Assembly: GCA_029851415.1 (NCBI GenBank)
Contig: CM056744.1
Coordinates: 58,863,797 to 58,927,796, forward strand
DNA from: Eretmocerus hayati
Lineage: Eukaryota; Arthropoda; Insecta; Hymenoptera; Aphelinidae
Length of the DNA: 64,000 bases
Reading direction: 5' to 3'
Below the pieces are notes generated by a model that worked only from the letters and a program-made list of their open reading frames with translations, searched no databases and had not been told where the DNA came from. Positions 1-10,332 of the stretch are shown here, piece by piece (positions within the stretch are counted from its first letter, which is position 1; each line of letters begins with the position of its first letter). Both the position numbers and the translations under genes were made by a program.

Positions 1-309
1 GCTCTGTTAATGCACAAGATCATGCATTTAGGAGAGCCTGGCTACCTAGCTGCGATGTTCACCAGGTACCAATCTGAACGCCCCGCACGCGGTGATGCAG
101 AAGAGCGGGTACTCGAAGTTCCTAATATGAGACTTGAATATGGAAGAAGATCTTTCCAGGTTCAATGTGCTCAGTTGTGGAACTTTCTCCCTTCGGGCTT
201 TCGGCAGCTGGGGAAAATGTCATTATCCAAAGAGGCTATGGAAGATTTTTTGCTCACACAGTCTCCCGAGAGGATTGATGTGGAGAAGAAGCATTACTTC
301 AATCTGTAA
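1..309 (+). pseudogene. Family A non-LTR retrotransposon, 3' end of ORF2 (copy A1)
   Basis: The frame is open from base 1 and ends in TAA at 307-309. It encodes the C-terminal tail of a reverse transcriptase ORF. The block HLGEPGYLAAMFTRYQS and the ending YFNL recur almost unchanged in copies at 7327-7633 and 15911-16213. Only about 100 codons lie in the window, so the RT catalytic core is outside it or lost. The tail type (N-L-P-G-F/L-R spacing, then a short serine/lysine helix) is that of CR1/L2-like elements. That clade assignment is inferred from the longer copy at 14.2-16.6 kb. Confidence 0.8.
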
Positions 310-658
310 ACTTTGAAAGGCTTGGGCTGACTTTTTGCTTGATTCGTTCATCTAGAATATAATTATAAGTATACGTGTGACCTTTTGTCAATCGACTGAA
401 CTTTTCTGTAATATGACTGTGAGCCCCGCCATTTTATTTGTATTCTTATATTATTCTATGGAGTTTGTGAATCTTCTGAGTGCTACCCGACTGGTCACAA
501 ATTGTGATATACTTAAGATTTGTTCTTGACCAAATGACGTAATTATTTTTATTAATGCGCACTATTGATCTGTGATATATATTACCATATGTGACTGATT
601 ATTTTTCTTTTTTGTCTTCGGACGAATAAACGGGCATCAATCAATCAATCAATCAATC
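310..658 (+). repeat. 3' UTR and (ATCA)n tail of family A copy A1
   Basis: This is an AT-rich 3' UTR shared with the other family A copies, for example the words TTGTGATATACTT and CTTGACCAAA. An AATAAA signal lies at 625-630, followed by an (ATCA)n simple-repeat tail at about 636-658. Microsatellite 3' tails instead of poly(A) are typical of CR1/L2-type elements. The following TC-rich stretch (658-680) joins directly to the next element. Confidence 0.75.
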
Positions 659-675
659 TCTCCTTCTCCCTCTCT

Positions 676-1887
676 TTGCTAGGGGTCCTAGAAGATGTGC
701 GCAAGGGAATAGACCAGTCAATGTACACGATTCTCGTACTTTTCGACTTTTCCAAAGCTTTCGACAAAATTCCGCATCAAATTTTAATGCAAAAACTCCG
801 TTCCTTCAATGTGAGTGATCATACTACACGGTGGTTTCTGTCGTACCTTGCAGACCGCTGCCAAGCAGTCATTGATGATGGTGGGACGGTATCAGACTGG
901 CTGAATACAACTGCAGGGGTCCCCCAAGGCTCAGTCTTGGGTCCCCTCTTGTTCTCCATCTTCATCAATGACCTGCCGAAAGTTCTGTGCTATACACGGT
1001 ACATGATTTACGCCGATGATACCCAGATTTGCAGAAGTTGCCACCAGTACGAGCTCAAGGAAGCTCTCAAATTGGTTGAGAAAGATTCTAACGCGATCCA
1101 GGCATGGGCCATCATGAATGGACTCAGCTTGAATCTCAAGAAAACAAAAGTTATGATCTTCGGTAGCAATGAAAACCTCCGTCTCTCGAATATAGATGAC
1201 CTATCACCCATTACAATTGGTGGCACTTCAATTGACTTTGTGACCGAAACTAAGAACCTTGGAATTTGGCTTACTTCCGATCTTAACTGGCAGAAACAAG
1301 TATCATCTATTTGTCAGCGCGTCTTTGGCACTCTCCGTCAACTGCGACCCCATCAACATGACCTCTCATTTCCTCTCCGCAAATCGCTCGTTCAATCACT
1401 CAACCTCCCTTACTTTGACTATGCCTGCCTTGTTTATCATAATCTAACCGAGGGACAAAACCTCAGGCTCCAACAGGCCCAAAACGCGTGTACTCGCTTC
1501 GTGTTTGGAAATATCCCTTGGAGAAATCATGTTACCCCCTATCGCAAGCGCCTAGGGTGGCTCACGGTAAAAGCTCGACGAGAGTACTTTCTAGCTAGCT
1601 CTCTGTATCTGATCCTTCAAACCCATAAACCTTTGTATCTGGCTAAGAACATCGTTGAAGTATGCAATACAAGTCTTCAGAGATCCGTTCTCCTCCAGAC
1701 TGGAGACCTTATAGTTCCCAAATATCACACATCGTCTTTGCAAACCGCTTTTTACGTGAACGCCTCGCATTATTGGAATAAATTACCGCGTGCTATTTCC
1801 ACAATGCCTCGCTCAACGTCCTTGAAGAATTTCAAAAAGTGCCTACTCCTATACCTTCTCGATCTTGATACGAATAGTGACGTATAA
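676..1887 (+). CDS. Family B non-LTR reverse transcriptase, 5'-truncated but open
   Basis: The frame runs unbroken for 403 codons from a TC-rich repeat, with no ATG at its start, so this is a 5'-truncated copy and not a complete gene. RT motifs appear in order: FDFSKAFDKIPH near residue 24, GVPQGSVLGPLLF near 81 and the catalytic MIYADD near 109. A thumb and C-terminal domain follow. The motif set is typical of jockey/CR1/L2-like ORF2 proteins that reverse-transcribe the element RNA at the target site. No endonuclease domain is present. It is distinct from family A: the C-terminal region (LLYLLDLD) differs and so does the 3' UTR. The intact core with a missing 5' part suggests a fairly recent truncated insertion. 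Confidence 0.85.
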   Translation: MLGVLEDVRKGIDQSMYTILVLFDFSKAFDKIPHQILMQKLRSFNVSDHTTRWFLSYLADRCQAVIDDGGTVSDWLNTTAGVPQGSVLGPLLFSIFINDLPKVLCYTRYMIYADDTQICRSCHQYELKEALKLVEKDSNAIQAWAIMNGLSLNLKKTKVMIFGSNENLRLSNIDDLSPITIGGTSIDFVTETKNLGIWLTSDLNWQKQVSSICQRVFGTLRQLRPHQHDLSFPLRKSLVQSLNLPYFDYACLVYHNLTEGQNLRLQQAQNACTRFVFGNIPWRNHVTPYRKRLGWLTVKARREYFLASSLYLILQTHKPLYLAKNIVEVCNTSLQRSVLLQTGDLIVPKYHTSSLQTAFYVNASHYWNKLPRAISTMPRSTSLKNFKKCLLLYLLDLDTNSDV

Positions 1888-2176
1888 CATCTTGTATCAA
1901 GTGCATGCTTAAACCAAATTTTGAATACTTTTAATCTGTTTTCGGAGTAAGGATCAAAACTATCACATGCCCATATCATGTTACGTCACGACGTAATCCT
2001 CACATACGTACTATATTTTTATCTGTTTTTATATTTTAAATCTTATATTTTTGAATTTTATATCTATATGAATCCTTCATATTTTATATACCTTATGTAC
2101 CATTCATGTGCCCCATGGGACCCATTGTCCCCGGGTGAATAAACCAAATCAATCAATCAATTAATCAATCAATCTT
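1888..2176 (+). repeat. 3' UTR and (ATCA)n tail of family B
   Basis: This non-coding AT-rich stretch has AATAAA at 2138-2143, followed by an interrupted (ATCA)n tail up to about 2174 and then a short (TC)n run. The same architecture ends family A copies, so the two families probably share a tail-recognition mechanism. Confidence 0.7.
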
Positions 2177-2201
2177 TCTCTCTCTCTCTCACTCAGAAAG
2201 A

Positions 2202-2223
2202 TTCCAGTCGAATCCGACTGGAA
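2202..2223. repeat. Perfect 9-bp hairpin
   Basis: TTCCAGTCG and CGACTGGAA flank a 4-nt loop directly after the TC-rich tail of family B. It could mark the 5' terminus of the DNA transposon that follows, but I found no matching right end, so the role is unknown. Confidence 0.4.
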
Positions 2224-2314
2224 AACATTTGTCGTTGTATTCTACTGTCTATCTTTGAAGAAGAGTCAACGAGTTTGAGTTGGTTCTGGATGAATCGATT
2301 CTACGGCAAAAATC

Positions 2315-3060
2315 ATGAAGTTTGAGTGTTGTGTATGTGGTCGTCATTTTATCGACAAAAGACGTGTGAAAACGTTTGGGGGATCAACATGTTATCATAG
2401 TTGTTACCATCAACTCAAGCAAATCATAGAAACTCAAAGTAGTCCGGAGACTTTACAAAATCCCCCAGAAGTTTCTGTGGATATTGAGGTGCAATTAGAT
2501 ATACCAGACTGTGATATTGTGAATCAGGGTTGCCGAGATCCACAACATGGGCCCGATGAACGTCATGAGGCTGTTTACGAAATTCCGTGCGGGGAGCCTC
2601 CGCTTAAAAAAGTTAGATCATCGTTTGGGAGGTTCAAGAAGATGACTGCTAGGTATTCTCATCGTGTGCTATTCGTGATTGGTGAATTCGAATATTTGAG
2701 TACAAGGATTCTAACCCCTGTCCTCGTCGAAAGCTCATCCTTCTCAATTTTTTTTTGAATTCTCCAGATTGAAATTGAATGAGTTCCGTTTGATTCCAGA
2801 TGTTTCATCTGTAAGTCAGAGGTGAACCTGAGAGTTGTTCCGTATGAAGCTATTGCACACTGTTTTTTTGAGCTAAATATAATAATCATCCACGGTACGA
2901 GATGTTGCATCCAACATCTCAACAAAACCCGTTTAGATTATGACCTATTGCGAGGATTGGAGACTGATTATCAAGAAACACGCATGACAGAGGCGAAGGT
3001 ATCAGAATTCATGAAATCTCTTAAAGATCTAGCCGTGAAAGATTCGAAGAAGAAGCAAAG
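2315..3060 (+). pseudogene. DDE transposase gene, exons 1-2: N-terminal cysteine-rich module
   Basis: Exon 1 (2315 to about 2652) starts with MKFECCVCGRHF and carries CxxC pairs. An intron with GT at 2653 and AG at 2798-2799 joins it in frame to exon 2, which reads CFICK and later GTRCCIQHL. Together these make a zinc-binding pattern (CxxC ... RCCxxH) that I recognise from the N-termini of invertebrate DDE_Tnp_4-type transposases with a C-terminal SWIM finger. It probably binds transposon ends. The exon 2 donor near 3058 is uncertain. The splice assignment is my reading of consensus sites and continuity of the conserved protein, not transcript evidence. Confidence 0.65.
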
Positions 3061-3142
3061 TACCTATTTCTCCATTCTGTAGTTATCTCTGCATTCTTGA
3101 TAAATATTCTCAATGATGGCCCTGCAATCATTTATTCCTAAG

Positions 3143-4932
3143 GTCTTTTGGACTTCAATGATCAAGATTCTACTGATCAAGATTTCATCAATCTGACTGG
3201 GATATCGGAGCGAGACTTCAATCATCTCATTGAAACTTGTCAGAAGAGTAGTCTTTGGGACATTGATAGCAAGAAATTGTGTTTGAGGAAGTGCATTGCC
3301 ATCTTGCTGATTAAACTGAGAGCTAACCTATCCCAAAATTTTCTGAGTACTCTATTTCAAGTGGATCAATCGACTGTATCAAGAATGATGAGAAAAGCTC
3401 GCGAGATCCTTATGGACATTTTCGTCCCTACGCATTTGGGTGAGGGAAACAGCGATTTTCTGTGTGATACTGATAACCAGTATGAACTCTCGAATTTCAT
3501 TGAACTGATTCATTCAAAGGTTTCGTATCAAGTATTTCCATCAGACATGAATAACTGACGAATCTCTGTTCTTCAATAGGAACATCGCACATATCTCATG
3601 AAGACTTTAAGCGGAATTACACCAGACAATTCGCTCAGACGCTACTTGGTACAGAAAACAAAGCTATTTTCATAGCAGATGCTAAATACTGTTTCATCCA
3701 GAAGAGCGGGAACTATGAATTTCAAAGGAGAACTTTTTCACTCCATAAAAATCGACCTCTAGTGGAACCGATGATAATTGTTAGTACAACGGGTTATATT
3801 TTGGCTGCATTTGGACCTTATTACGCCAATGGGAAAAACAATGATTCCAACATACTCGCGGAATTACTGGTGAGTCTTGTCACAGAATCTTCACGAGTAA
3901 AGTATTCCGTCCAAGATTGGTCAAGTCTTTCTATTCAACTGAGCACTGAGTGTGAATGAGTGACAGTTGATGAATATGTTTTTATATCGATCAGATTGCT
4001 CAACGATGTACATATTAGTTTTTTTCTGCTTCCTGGTCAATCGTGATAGAAAACTCATGCTAATGATCTGCGACGATGGATCAAGCCACGAGATTTTTTG
4101 ATCGTTGATCAAGGATTCAGGGACGGGTTGGAGTTCTTCAGACTACTAGGACTAAACACCAGGATGCCACATTTTCTTGCTAAAAAGAAGTCTCAGCACA
4201 CCACTTCGGAATCAAATGAATTTCGAATCACCCCTTCGATGAGGCATGTAAATTTTTGTTCCTTGGGTTGTGGACTGTATTTCCTAACACTATATTATGT
4301 CGACTCACTCAGTCATCTAATTGCTCATATGCTTGACTCATCTAATTGCTCTACCCGCCACAATCTGTGAGAGTCGTCCCCGTCTCACTAGATCTCACTG
4401 TGGAATCAGCGGAATTTCACTGGTTTAGCCACATGTCATAGATTTTTTAGTGATATGAATGAGTTCTCACATATATTTCAACGTGATGGGAGCATCTGCC
4501 ACCGATTGCAGTGAAGAGAGCATGCCGTTGAAAATACAGAAATGAACTATCTTGGATTCATCACATCAATGGATACGCTATTCTTTGCAGATGGGTGATT
4601 GAGGCTGTGAATGGACTAATTAAGAAGTGAAAAGCCCGTAGTAGTGTTTTCCCCAATCAGGAAATACCCCATATCGGCGACTATGTAAGGATTGTGTGTG
4701 CATTAAGCAATGCATTTCACCCTCCCCGAGTATTCGAAACATCCAAAGATACACTCCAAGCTGAGAAAATGCTCGAACGTTTGACCAAAATGAATGAATT
4801 GCATGACTTAGTAAAACAAAAACCTTGGCAACCAAGAGAGTGATCTGGGAAGAGATAGTGGATACATCCTTGACAGATTTCCCACGGCTGTCGATGAAAG
4901 ATTTCCAAGATATTACTCTTGGTATTTACCAG
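3143..4932 (+). pseudogene. DDE transposase gene, exons 3-6: HTH and DDE_Tnp_4-like core, broken
   Basis: Exon 3 (3143-3519) holds a helix-turn-helix region (LFQVDQSTVSRM). Exon 4 (3580-3869) contains FIADAKYCFIQKSGN and LHKNRPLVEPMI, with the first catalytic Asp in the ADA motif. Exon 5 (4050-4247) contains DFLIVDQGFRDGLEFF, the second catalytic Asp region. Exon 6 (4591-4932) begins RWVIEAVNG, where the catalytic Glu is expected, and continues IGDYVRIVCAL. Introns have good GT-AG borders (3520/3579, 3870/4049, 4248/4590). Lesions are a TGA at 4628-4630 where a Trp is expected and a frameshift near 4840. The family resembles IS5/Harbinger-like or ISL2EU-like transposases; I am unsure which. 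Confidence 0.75.
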
Positions 4933-5009
4933 GTAACGGAAAGAATCCGTGTTCATACAGCCAATTGACTCATTTTTCTTCAATGTATAACCATCCTCTA
5001 ATGTATCAG

Positions 5010-5447
5010 TTGAAACAAGCCAGTTCGTACACCGATGAACATCTGAGTGATGATGGATTGTATGAGTTGTTCTTCTACAAAGAGGATGCGAAGCTACTCC
5101 GGGTCAAAATTCAATCTCGCCACACATGATCAAGCGTATATAATTTGTGGATTCAATATGATCAAGGAGATGAACCTATTAAGGGATGGTATTGTCAGTG
5201 TAGAACTGGCGCCAGAACTGTTGGCTGTTGTGCAAATATTGCATCTGTGCTGTGGTTTCTTGGATATCATCGATATGAAGACGATGGTAGGATTAAATCG
5301 AGACAGAGTTATCGAAATGCCATCACCAGGGCATTCGATAATGATGAAGAGGAAGAGCTGCTGGACGATGATAAACTATTTGCATCTTCCTCCGCCAATT
5401 CGAATGACAAAGTAGCAGTGCACATTCCGAATAAAAAAGACTTTTGA
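5010..5447 (+). pseudogene. DDE transposase gene, last exon: SWIM-like zinc finger
   Basis: An acceptor at 5008-5009 opens the exon, which reads LKQASSYTDEHL, then LLRVKIQSRHT, an in-frame TGA at 5127-5129, then VYNLWIQY and GWYCQCRTGARTVGCCAN. This is a SWIM-type finger (CxC...CxH), except that the final His position reads Asn. An acidic tail ends at the TGA at 5445-5447. With the earlier exons it forms a single multi-exon transposase whose only breaks are two stop codons and one frameshift, so inactivation looks recent. Confidence 0.7.
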
Positions 5448-6709
5448 TGAGACTTGAATCCTGTATCAATCAAAATTCAAACTATTATTAATCTCAGTGA
5501 ACATGTCATAGAGTTCAGAAAGATGGAGCCTAGGCACATGTATCTCGATTCTAGAAGAACTCCATGGAGCAAAGACAGTTCCTTCTTAACCAAGGAGTGT
5601 AAGGCTTCGCGTAATCGCACTGTCGATAGAGTTTTTCAATGCTCACCTAATCGTGAATGGTGCCTAGGTATATATGCTCTAAGACCCGAATGGAACAGAA
5701 TGCACGAACTTGATTTGAATGACTTCCGGAGGGTTATGTTATCCGATAGTTCCATGCGTCTACTGTCCTCGTGATTCCAGGTAGCACGTTGAATATGGGG
5801 ATGATCATTGCTAGGGGTATCACATAACCATTGCCACTGCCTATTGCATCTCGTGACTCAATATATTAGTCATTCATGGCATTTCGCATCCCCAAACACA
5901 GAACGGAGTGATGGACGGGGCCAAAACATCGTAACTGAGCGGGAAAAGTATCATTATTGCATGAAAAACGCAATAACTTGATATAGGTTAGCTTTACGGC
6001 AAAAAATTTTCTTTATTCGAAAGTATAAGAAAAAAGCCATATCTTGAAACTGAAATATTAGGGGGGCTGCATTTGAATTTTTCGAGCTCTTGCGAGTTTG
6101 AAGTGCTCAAATCGTATTTTTGGCCCTTTCTTGCGTTATTAATCGAAGGGAAGGGGTTTTTCCGGAAAAATGACGAGCATGAAAAATGTGTATTTTTTGA
6201 AGATCTTTTGAAACTCTTCACTCATTTTCCTTATATTGACGTTTCAAGGCCTAAAAATGCAGAAAATACCATTTTTTCACACTTTCTGATTGACTGAGGC
6301 TTTGTCAGTAATGTTGGGCTCATAAAATCAATGATTCTGTAAAGAAAAATTGAAAATGAACAACTTTTATCCTCAGCAATTTGTCGCTCAACCTCTCTGT
6401 TTCCGATTAAATCGCTATCTTAGCTCAAGAGTCACGAAAATTCTAGAAATAACACGATTTTTAACTTTTTAGCCCATCGTTCCCCTTCACCAAAGTGTAC
6501 AGAAAAGTTGTATCTCTTGATGGACAACAACATCCCATTAGAATTAGCCAGGGCGATGTACATAGTTTCGAGCTGTAAACCAAAAATGGCGTTCCCAATG
6601 TATTTTGAATGGGGGAATTATGCGGTACTACGGCTTTTGAGGTCAGTTTCGATGGAAATGGAGTACGGATCCATTTTTAGGCCCTAAAAGCCTATCTTCT
6701 CCAGGACTT
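5448..6709. other. No recognised gene
   Basis: An open frame at 5454-5774 (106 codons) has no family I recognise. The remainder to about 6700 is AT-rich without coding signs I trust. It may be the non-coding right part of the DDE element or an older repeat. I found no inverted ends. Confidence 0.4.
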
Positions 6710-7633
6710 TTGGGGCCAAGATTTTTGGAGCAGATTTTGGCCTATATGCATAAGGTCCCTTATCTCCAAGTCGAGGGAACTAAGATCAAGGAAGGCATCA
6801 CTCGGCTGGGAGAAGTAGGACGATTAATTGCTCAATGGGCCAGAAGTTCCGGCCTGCGTCTCAACGCTAGCAAGACCAAGGCAATCTTCTTCAGCTCTGA
6901 GGGGAACATCAAAGATCTGAAAAGAATGGACTTGCCAGGGGTTGAGATACAGGAAGGAAAGTTCATTCCGTTCAGCGATACGGTCGTGAGTCTTGGTGTT
7001 ACACTTGATAGTGAACTGACGTGGAAGCCGCCCATTGACCAAGTAACTAAGAAAGTGGACAGAGCCCTTTACGGATTGCGGTTTTTTAGGGCGTGTATCA
7101 CCAGACCTCGCCGGATTCGCCTAGTCGAGTCATTTGTTCAACCGCATTTGGATTATTGCACAGTCGTGTACCTCGACGCCACGGACGAACAGCAGCAACG
7201 GATACAACGACTAAGCAATTCATGTATAAGGTATATTTTTGATCTGAGGAGAGACGAGCACATCACCCCGTTTAGGGAGCCTTTGGGTTGGTTACGTACT
7301 CATTCGCGGAGAATGTACTTCGCAGCTCTGTTGATGCACAAGATCATGCATTTAGGAGAGCCTGGCTACCTAGCTGCGATGTTCACCAGGTACCAATCTG
7401 AACGCCCCGCACGCGGTGATGCAGAAGAGCGGGTACTCAAAGTTCCCAATATGAGACTTGAATATGGAAGAAGATCTTTCCAGGTTCAATGTGCTCATTT
7501 GTGGATTTTTCTCCCTGCGGGCTTTCGGCAGCTGTGGAAAACATCACTATTCGAAGAATCTCTGAAAGAGTCTTTACTCACCCAGTCTCCGCAGAAAATT
7601 GATGTGGAGAAGAGGCATTATTTTAATCTGTAA
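6710..7633 (+). pseudogene. Family A ORF2 3' half (copy A2)
   Basis: This copy is 5'-truncated after the RT catalytic motif. Homology to the longer copy A3 starts near 6765, where the frame reads IKEGITRLGEVGRLIAQW, the palm/thumb region following YADD. The frame stays open to the TAA at 7631-7633. It includes SGLRLNASKTKAIFFSSE, the LRFFRACITRPRRIR block, and the C-terminal blocks shared with A1. From 7324 on it is nearly identical to copy A1, so these two insertions are close relatives. The first residues before about 6765 are flanking sequence that happens to be open. Confidence 0.8.
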
Positions 7634-7965
7634 TGGGAAGGGTTCTTCCTTTAGCTTAGTACTAGTACATGTGACCTTAGTCATCCAGTTAGTGATCTAT
7701 ATCTGTCATATTAGTGCGAACCCTTGCCCCCCTTTCTTTATCAATTCATATCCAGACTCATGAGTGTTTGAATAGTTTTTGAGTATACACCCTGACTAGT
7801 CACGAATTGTGATCACTTATTGTCCTTGACCAAACCAGTAATCGACTGAATTTATTATTATTTTGTGTACATATATCTTATTCATTTCTCATACGTGTTA
7901 TTATATTGTAACGGACATATGTAAGCGTATAAGATGATATTTTTGTCTTCGGACGAATAAAGGAC

Positions 7966-8031
<66 letters not shown>
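7634..8031 (+). repeat. 3' UTR of copy A2 ending in a long (TC)n run
   Basis: The 3' UTR has the shared family A words (CTTGACCAAA, GTCTTCGGACGAATAAAGGA). AATAAA at about 7954 is followed by a nearly pure (TC)n microsatellite at 7968-8031 in place of (ATCA)n. Either the element inserted into a TC repeat or the tail expanded after insertion. Confidence 0.75.
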
Positions 8032-8033
<2 letters not shown>

Positions 8034-8096
8034 CGATACGTGTATCCACACGTATCCAACATCGTTCCGTGCTCTAACATCTCTTTAATCACCACA

Positions 8097-8289
8097 ACGG
8101 CGCACAGTGGGGCCAAGGTGATCTTGAATAATTCGCCATTACGTGAATTTGCAACCAATCGAAATATGCGCAGATGCAGGAGGTTGTTCTCATTCCTCCA
8201 AAAGTCTTCTGTTTGCGCATATGTCGATTGGTTGCGAATTCACGTAATGGCGAATCATTCAAGAACTTCTTGGCCCCACTGTGCGCCGT
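8097..8289. mobile_element. Short inverted-repeat element (MITE)
   Basis: Two arms of about 78 bp face each other. The left end is ACGGCGCACAGTGGGGCCAA and the right end is its complement. The arms stay alike inward through an AATTCGCCATTACG block, separated by about 35 bp. There is no coding capacity. No clear target duplication was found, so the superfamily is not assigned. Confidence 0.8.
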
Positions 8290-8489
8290 CCCAAGTGGTA
8301 CATTTATGCAGATTGGGATTCGTCCTGCACGCTTACACCTTGGGAGCATCACTGGATGGCTCCTGCACGAGCCTGGGAAAAACCTTTCCAATTCTGTAGC
8401 TGCACATGCTCTGGTGAACATGTTTGTTCCAATTGCCATACAGTCCTCTTAACCATGGCATAGAGGATCTATTGACCAATCTCTCTCTC

Positions 8490-8960
8490 TTTTTTTTTTT
8501 TTTTTTTCTTAAGGTGGTTGTAGGGCGAATACGCTGCGACGTACGAAGGAGAGGCACCGGTCAGCCAAACACGGCTGGCCAGCACCTCCCCAACAGTCCC
8601 GGGCTAGAATCCGCATCGATACGGCCATCCGAACCGGGTAAACCTTCTCTCCCTTCTCCGTTGGCGCCGGCCATCGGACAAGGGAGAGATCCATCAACTT
8701 ACCAATCCGGCCCCGGCACCGCGTGAGCATCACTTCAGGACCGGCGGCGTCTCGCGCTCAGGATCGAGCGTCTCTCTTCGCACGACTCGCAGGTGTTGTT
8801 CCCCTTTCTTCGATCTTCTTCCAATTCTTCATTCTTCATTCTTCTTTCTTCTTTCTTCTTTCTTCTTTCTTCGATCTTCGATCTTCGATCTTCTCTCTTC
8901 TTCCTTCCCTCTTCAGTCCATCATATTCCTCCTGGAACCATTTGGACCTCTTCTGTTTTC
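8490..8960 (-). mobile_element. 5'-truncated R1-like element: 3' UTR only
   Basis: Poly(T) at 8490-8507 followed by AAGGTGGTTGTAGGGCGAAT is the reverse complement of the poly(A) 3' end of the R1-like family. It matches the 3' UTR at 9901-10310 nearly base for base. The copy stops at CCATTTGGACCTCTTCTG, just before the ORF would begin, and abuts a (TC)n run at 8961-8979. It is a dead-on-arrival truncated insertion. Confidence 0.8.
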
Positions 8961-8984
8961 TCTCTCTCTCTCTCTCTCGTTTTC

Positions 8985-9865
8985 AGTTTTCGAGCAGGCT
9001 CTCAAGGAATTCATCTCATCTCAACCCTCCCAAAGAACTGACATGGACAAGCAGCAAGATTTTAATCTTCGATACATCTCTCACTCTAGATCGAAACGTT
9101 GAGTATATGTGACCTTCTGTCACTAGACTGAAGTACTCTGTGATAAGTAGTTGGGTCTCTGATTTTTCGAATGTTTTGAGTTCTTGTTTCCTTCTCATTC
9201 CTATGGGATTCTTGCGCATTCCGTCGAATCTGACTAGTCACAAATTGTGACATTTGTATGATGAATCCTTGACCAAATAGATACAATTTTATAATATTAC
9301 TATTTTCGATGCGCGACATATCTGTGGCGGTCGGACTAAAGGGCGTAAGTCCATTTGAAAGAAAATCGAGAAAAATGCGTTTGAATGCTATCATTATAAT
9401 ACAGGAGAGTGGGCTTACGCCCTTTTACGAATGGAACTTTTTGCCAGCAATGCAACATTTTGGTCCGGGAGGAGTCTTGAGTGATGGAGATGATCCAGTG
9501 GAACATCGTAGATGCCTTGACTCAAATTTTATGATCATTGGACTTACGCCCTTTAGTCTGACCACCACAGATATGTACCCATATTTTGATTTGATCTGAT
9601 ACCAGGTCGGTTTTTACATCAACAAGTACTTGAATACCACTTACTCCTGCAGAAGATGCTCAGAGCTCCTGTGCCCAGGCCGGATTCCCTATAGTAGAGA
9701 CGAGAAATCCATCTCCGACACTTCTTTTTTTATTGAGGCGAAGTGTTCGGAGAGTAAATTCTACATCTACACTGGACCTACAGTTTAAGGTGAATTCCGA
9801 ACCACCGATATGCAATTGGATATTTTTTGTCCTCAGACGAATGGAAGGCAACAATCAATCAGTCA
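8985..9865 (+). mobile_element. Family A 3' fragment interrupted by a MITE
   Basis: The part at 8985-9090 still matches the last codons of family A (QRTD and FNL-like reading) but is frameshifted. The 3' UTR words CTGACTAGTCACAAATTGTG and CCTTGACCAAA follow. The UTR is interrupted at 9316-9576 by an inverted-repeat element. The family A-like end resumes later and finishes with TTTTTTGTCCTCAGACGAAT and an (AATC)n-like tail at 9849-9869. Part of 9600-9830 is unlike other copies and may be further inserted DNA. Confidence 0.6.
9316..9576. mobile_element. MITE with 38-bp terminal inverted repeats
   Basis: The left end (9316-9353) starts ACATATCTGTGGCGGTC and the right end (9539-9576) is its reverse complement with two mismatches over 38 bp. 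An internal copy of GGGCTTACGCCC lies near 9410. It is non-coding. A target duplication could not be resolved. Confidence 0.8.
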
Positions 9866-9901
9866 ATCCATCTATTTCTCTCTTTTTTTTTCTTTTTTTT
9901 T

Positions 9902-10332
9902 AAGGTGGTTGTAGGGCGAATACGCTGCGACGTACGAAGGAGAGGCACCGGTCAGCCAAACACGGCTGGCCAGCACCTCCCCAACAGTCCCGGGCTAGAA
10001 TCCGCATCGATACGGCCATCCGAACCGGGTAAACCTTCTCTTCCTTCTCCGTTGGCGCCGGCCATTGGACAAGGGAGAGATCCATCAACTCACCAATCCG
10101 GCCCCGGCACCGAGTGAGCATTACTTCAGGGCCGGCGGCGTCTCGCGCTCAGGATCGAGCGTCTCTCTTCTCACGACTCGCAGGTGTTGTTTCCCTTCCT
10201 TCGATCTTCTTCCATCTCTTCATTCTTCATTCTTCTTTCTTCTCTCTTCGATCTTCTCTCTTCTTCCGTCCCTCTTCCGTCCATCATATTCCTCCTGGAA
10301 CCATTTGGACCTCTTCTGTTGAATCGGCAGGT
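9902..10332 (-). repeat. 3' UTR of R1-like copy E1
   Basis: This stretch contains TCTTC-rich tracts and the block GGTAAACCTTCTCTTCCTTC, shared with copies at 8.5, 41.1, 45.0 and 58.3 kb. It ends in poly(A) on the minus strand. No coding capacity is supported. Confidence 0.75.

Noticed and set aside
7968..8031. Arg-Glu repeat protein on the minus strand
   Set aside because: It is the translation of the (TC)n microsatellite.
8723..9112. Phe/Ser-rich frames in TTCTTC tracts (also 10114-10453, 58453-59102)
   Set aside because: They derive from pyrimidine-rich R1-like 3' UTR sequence read on the wrong strand.
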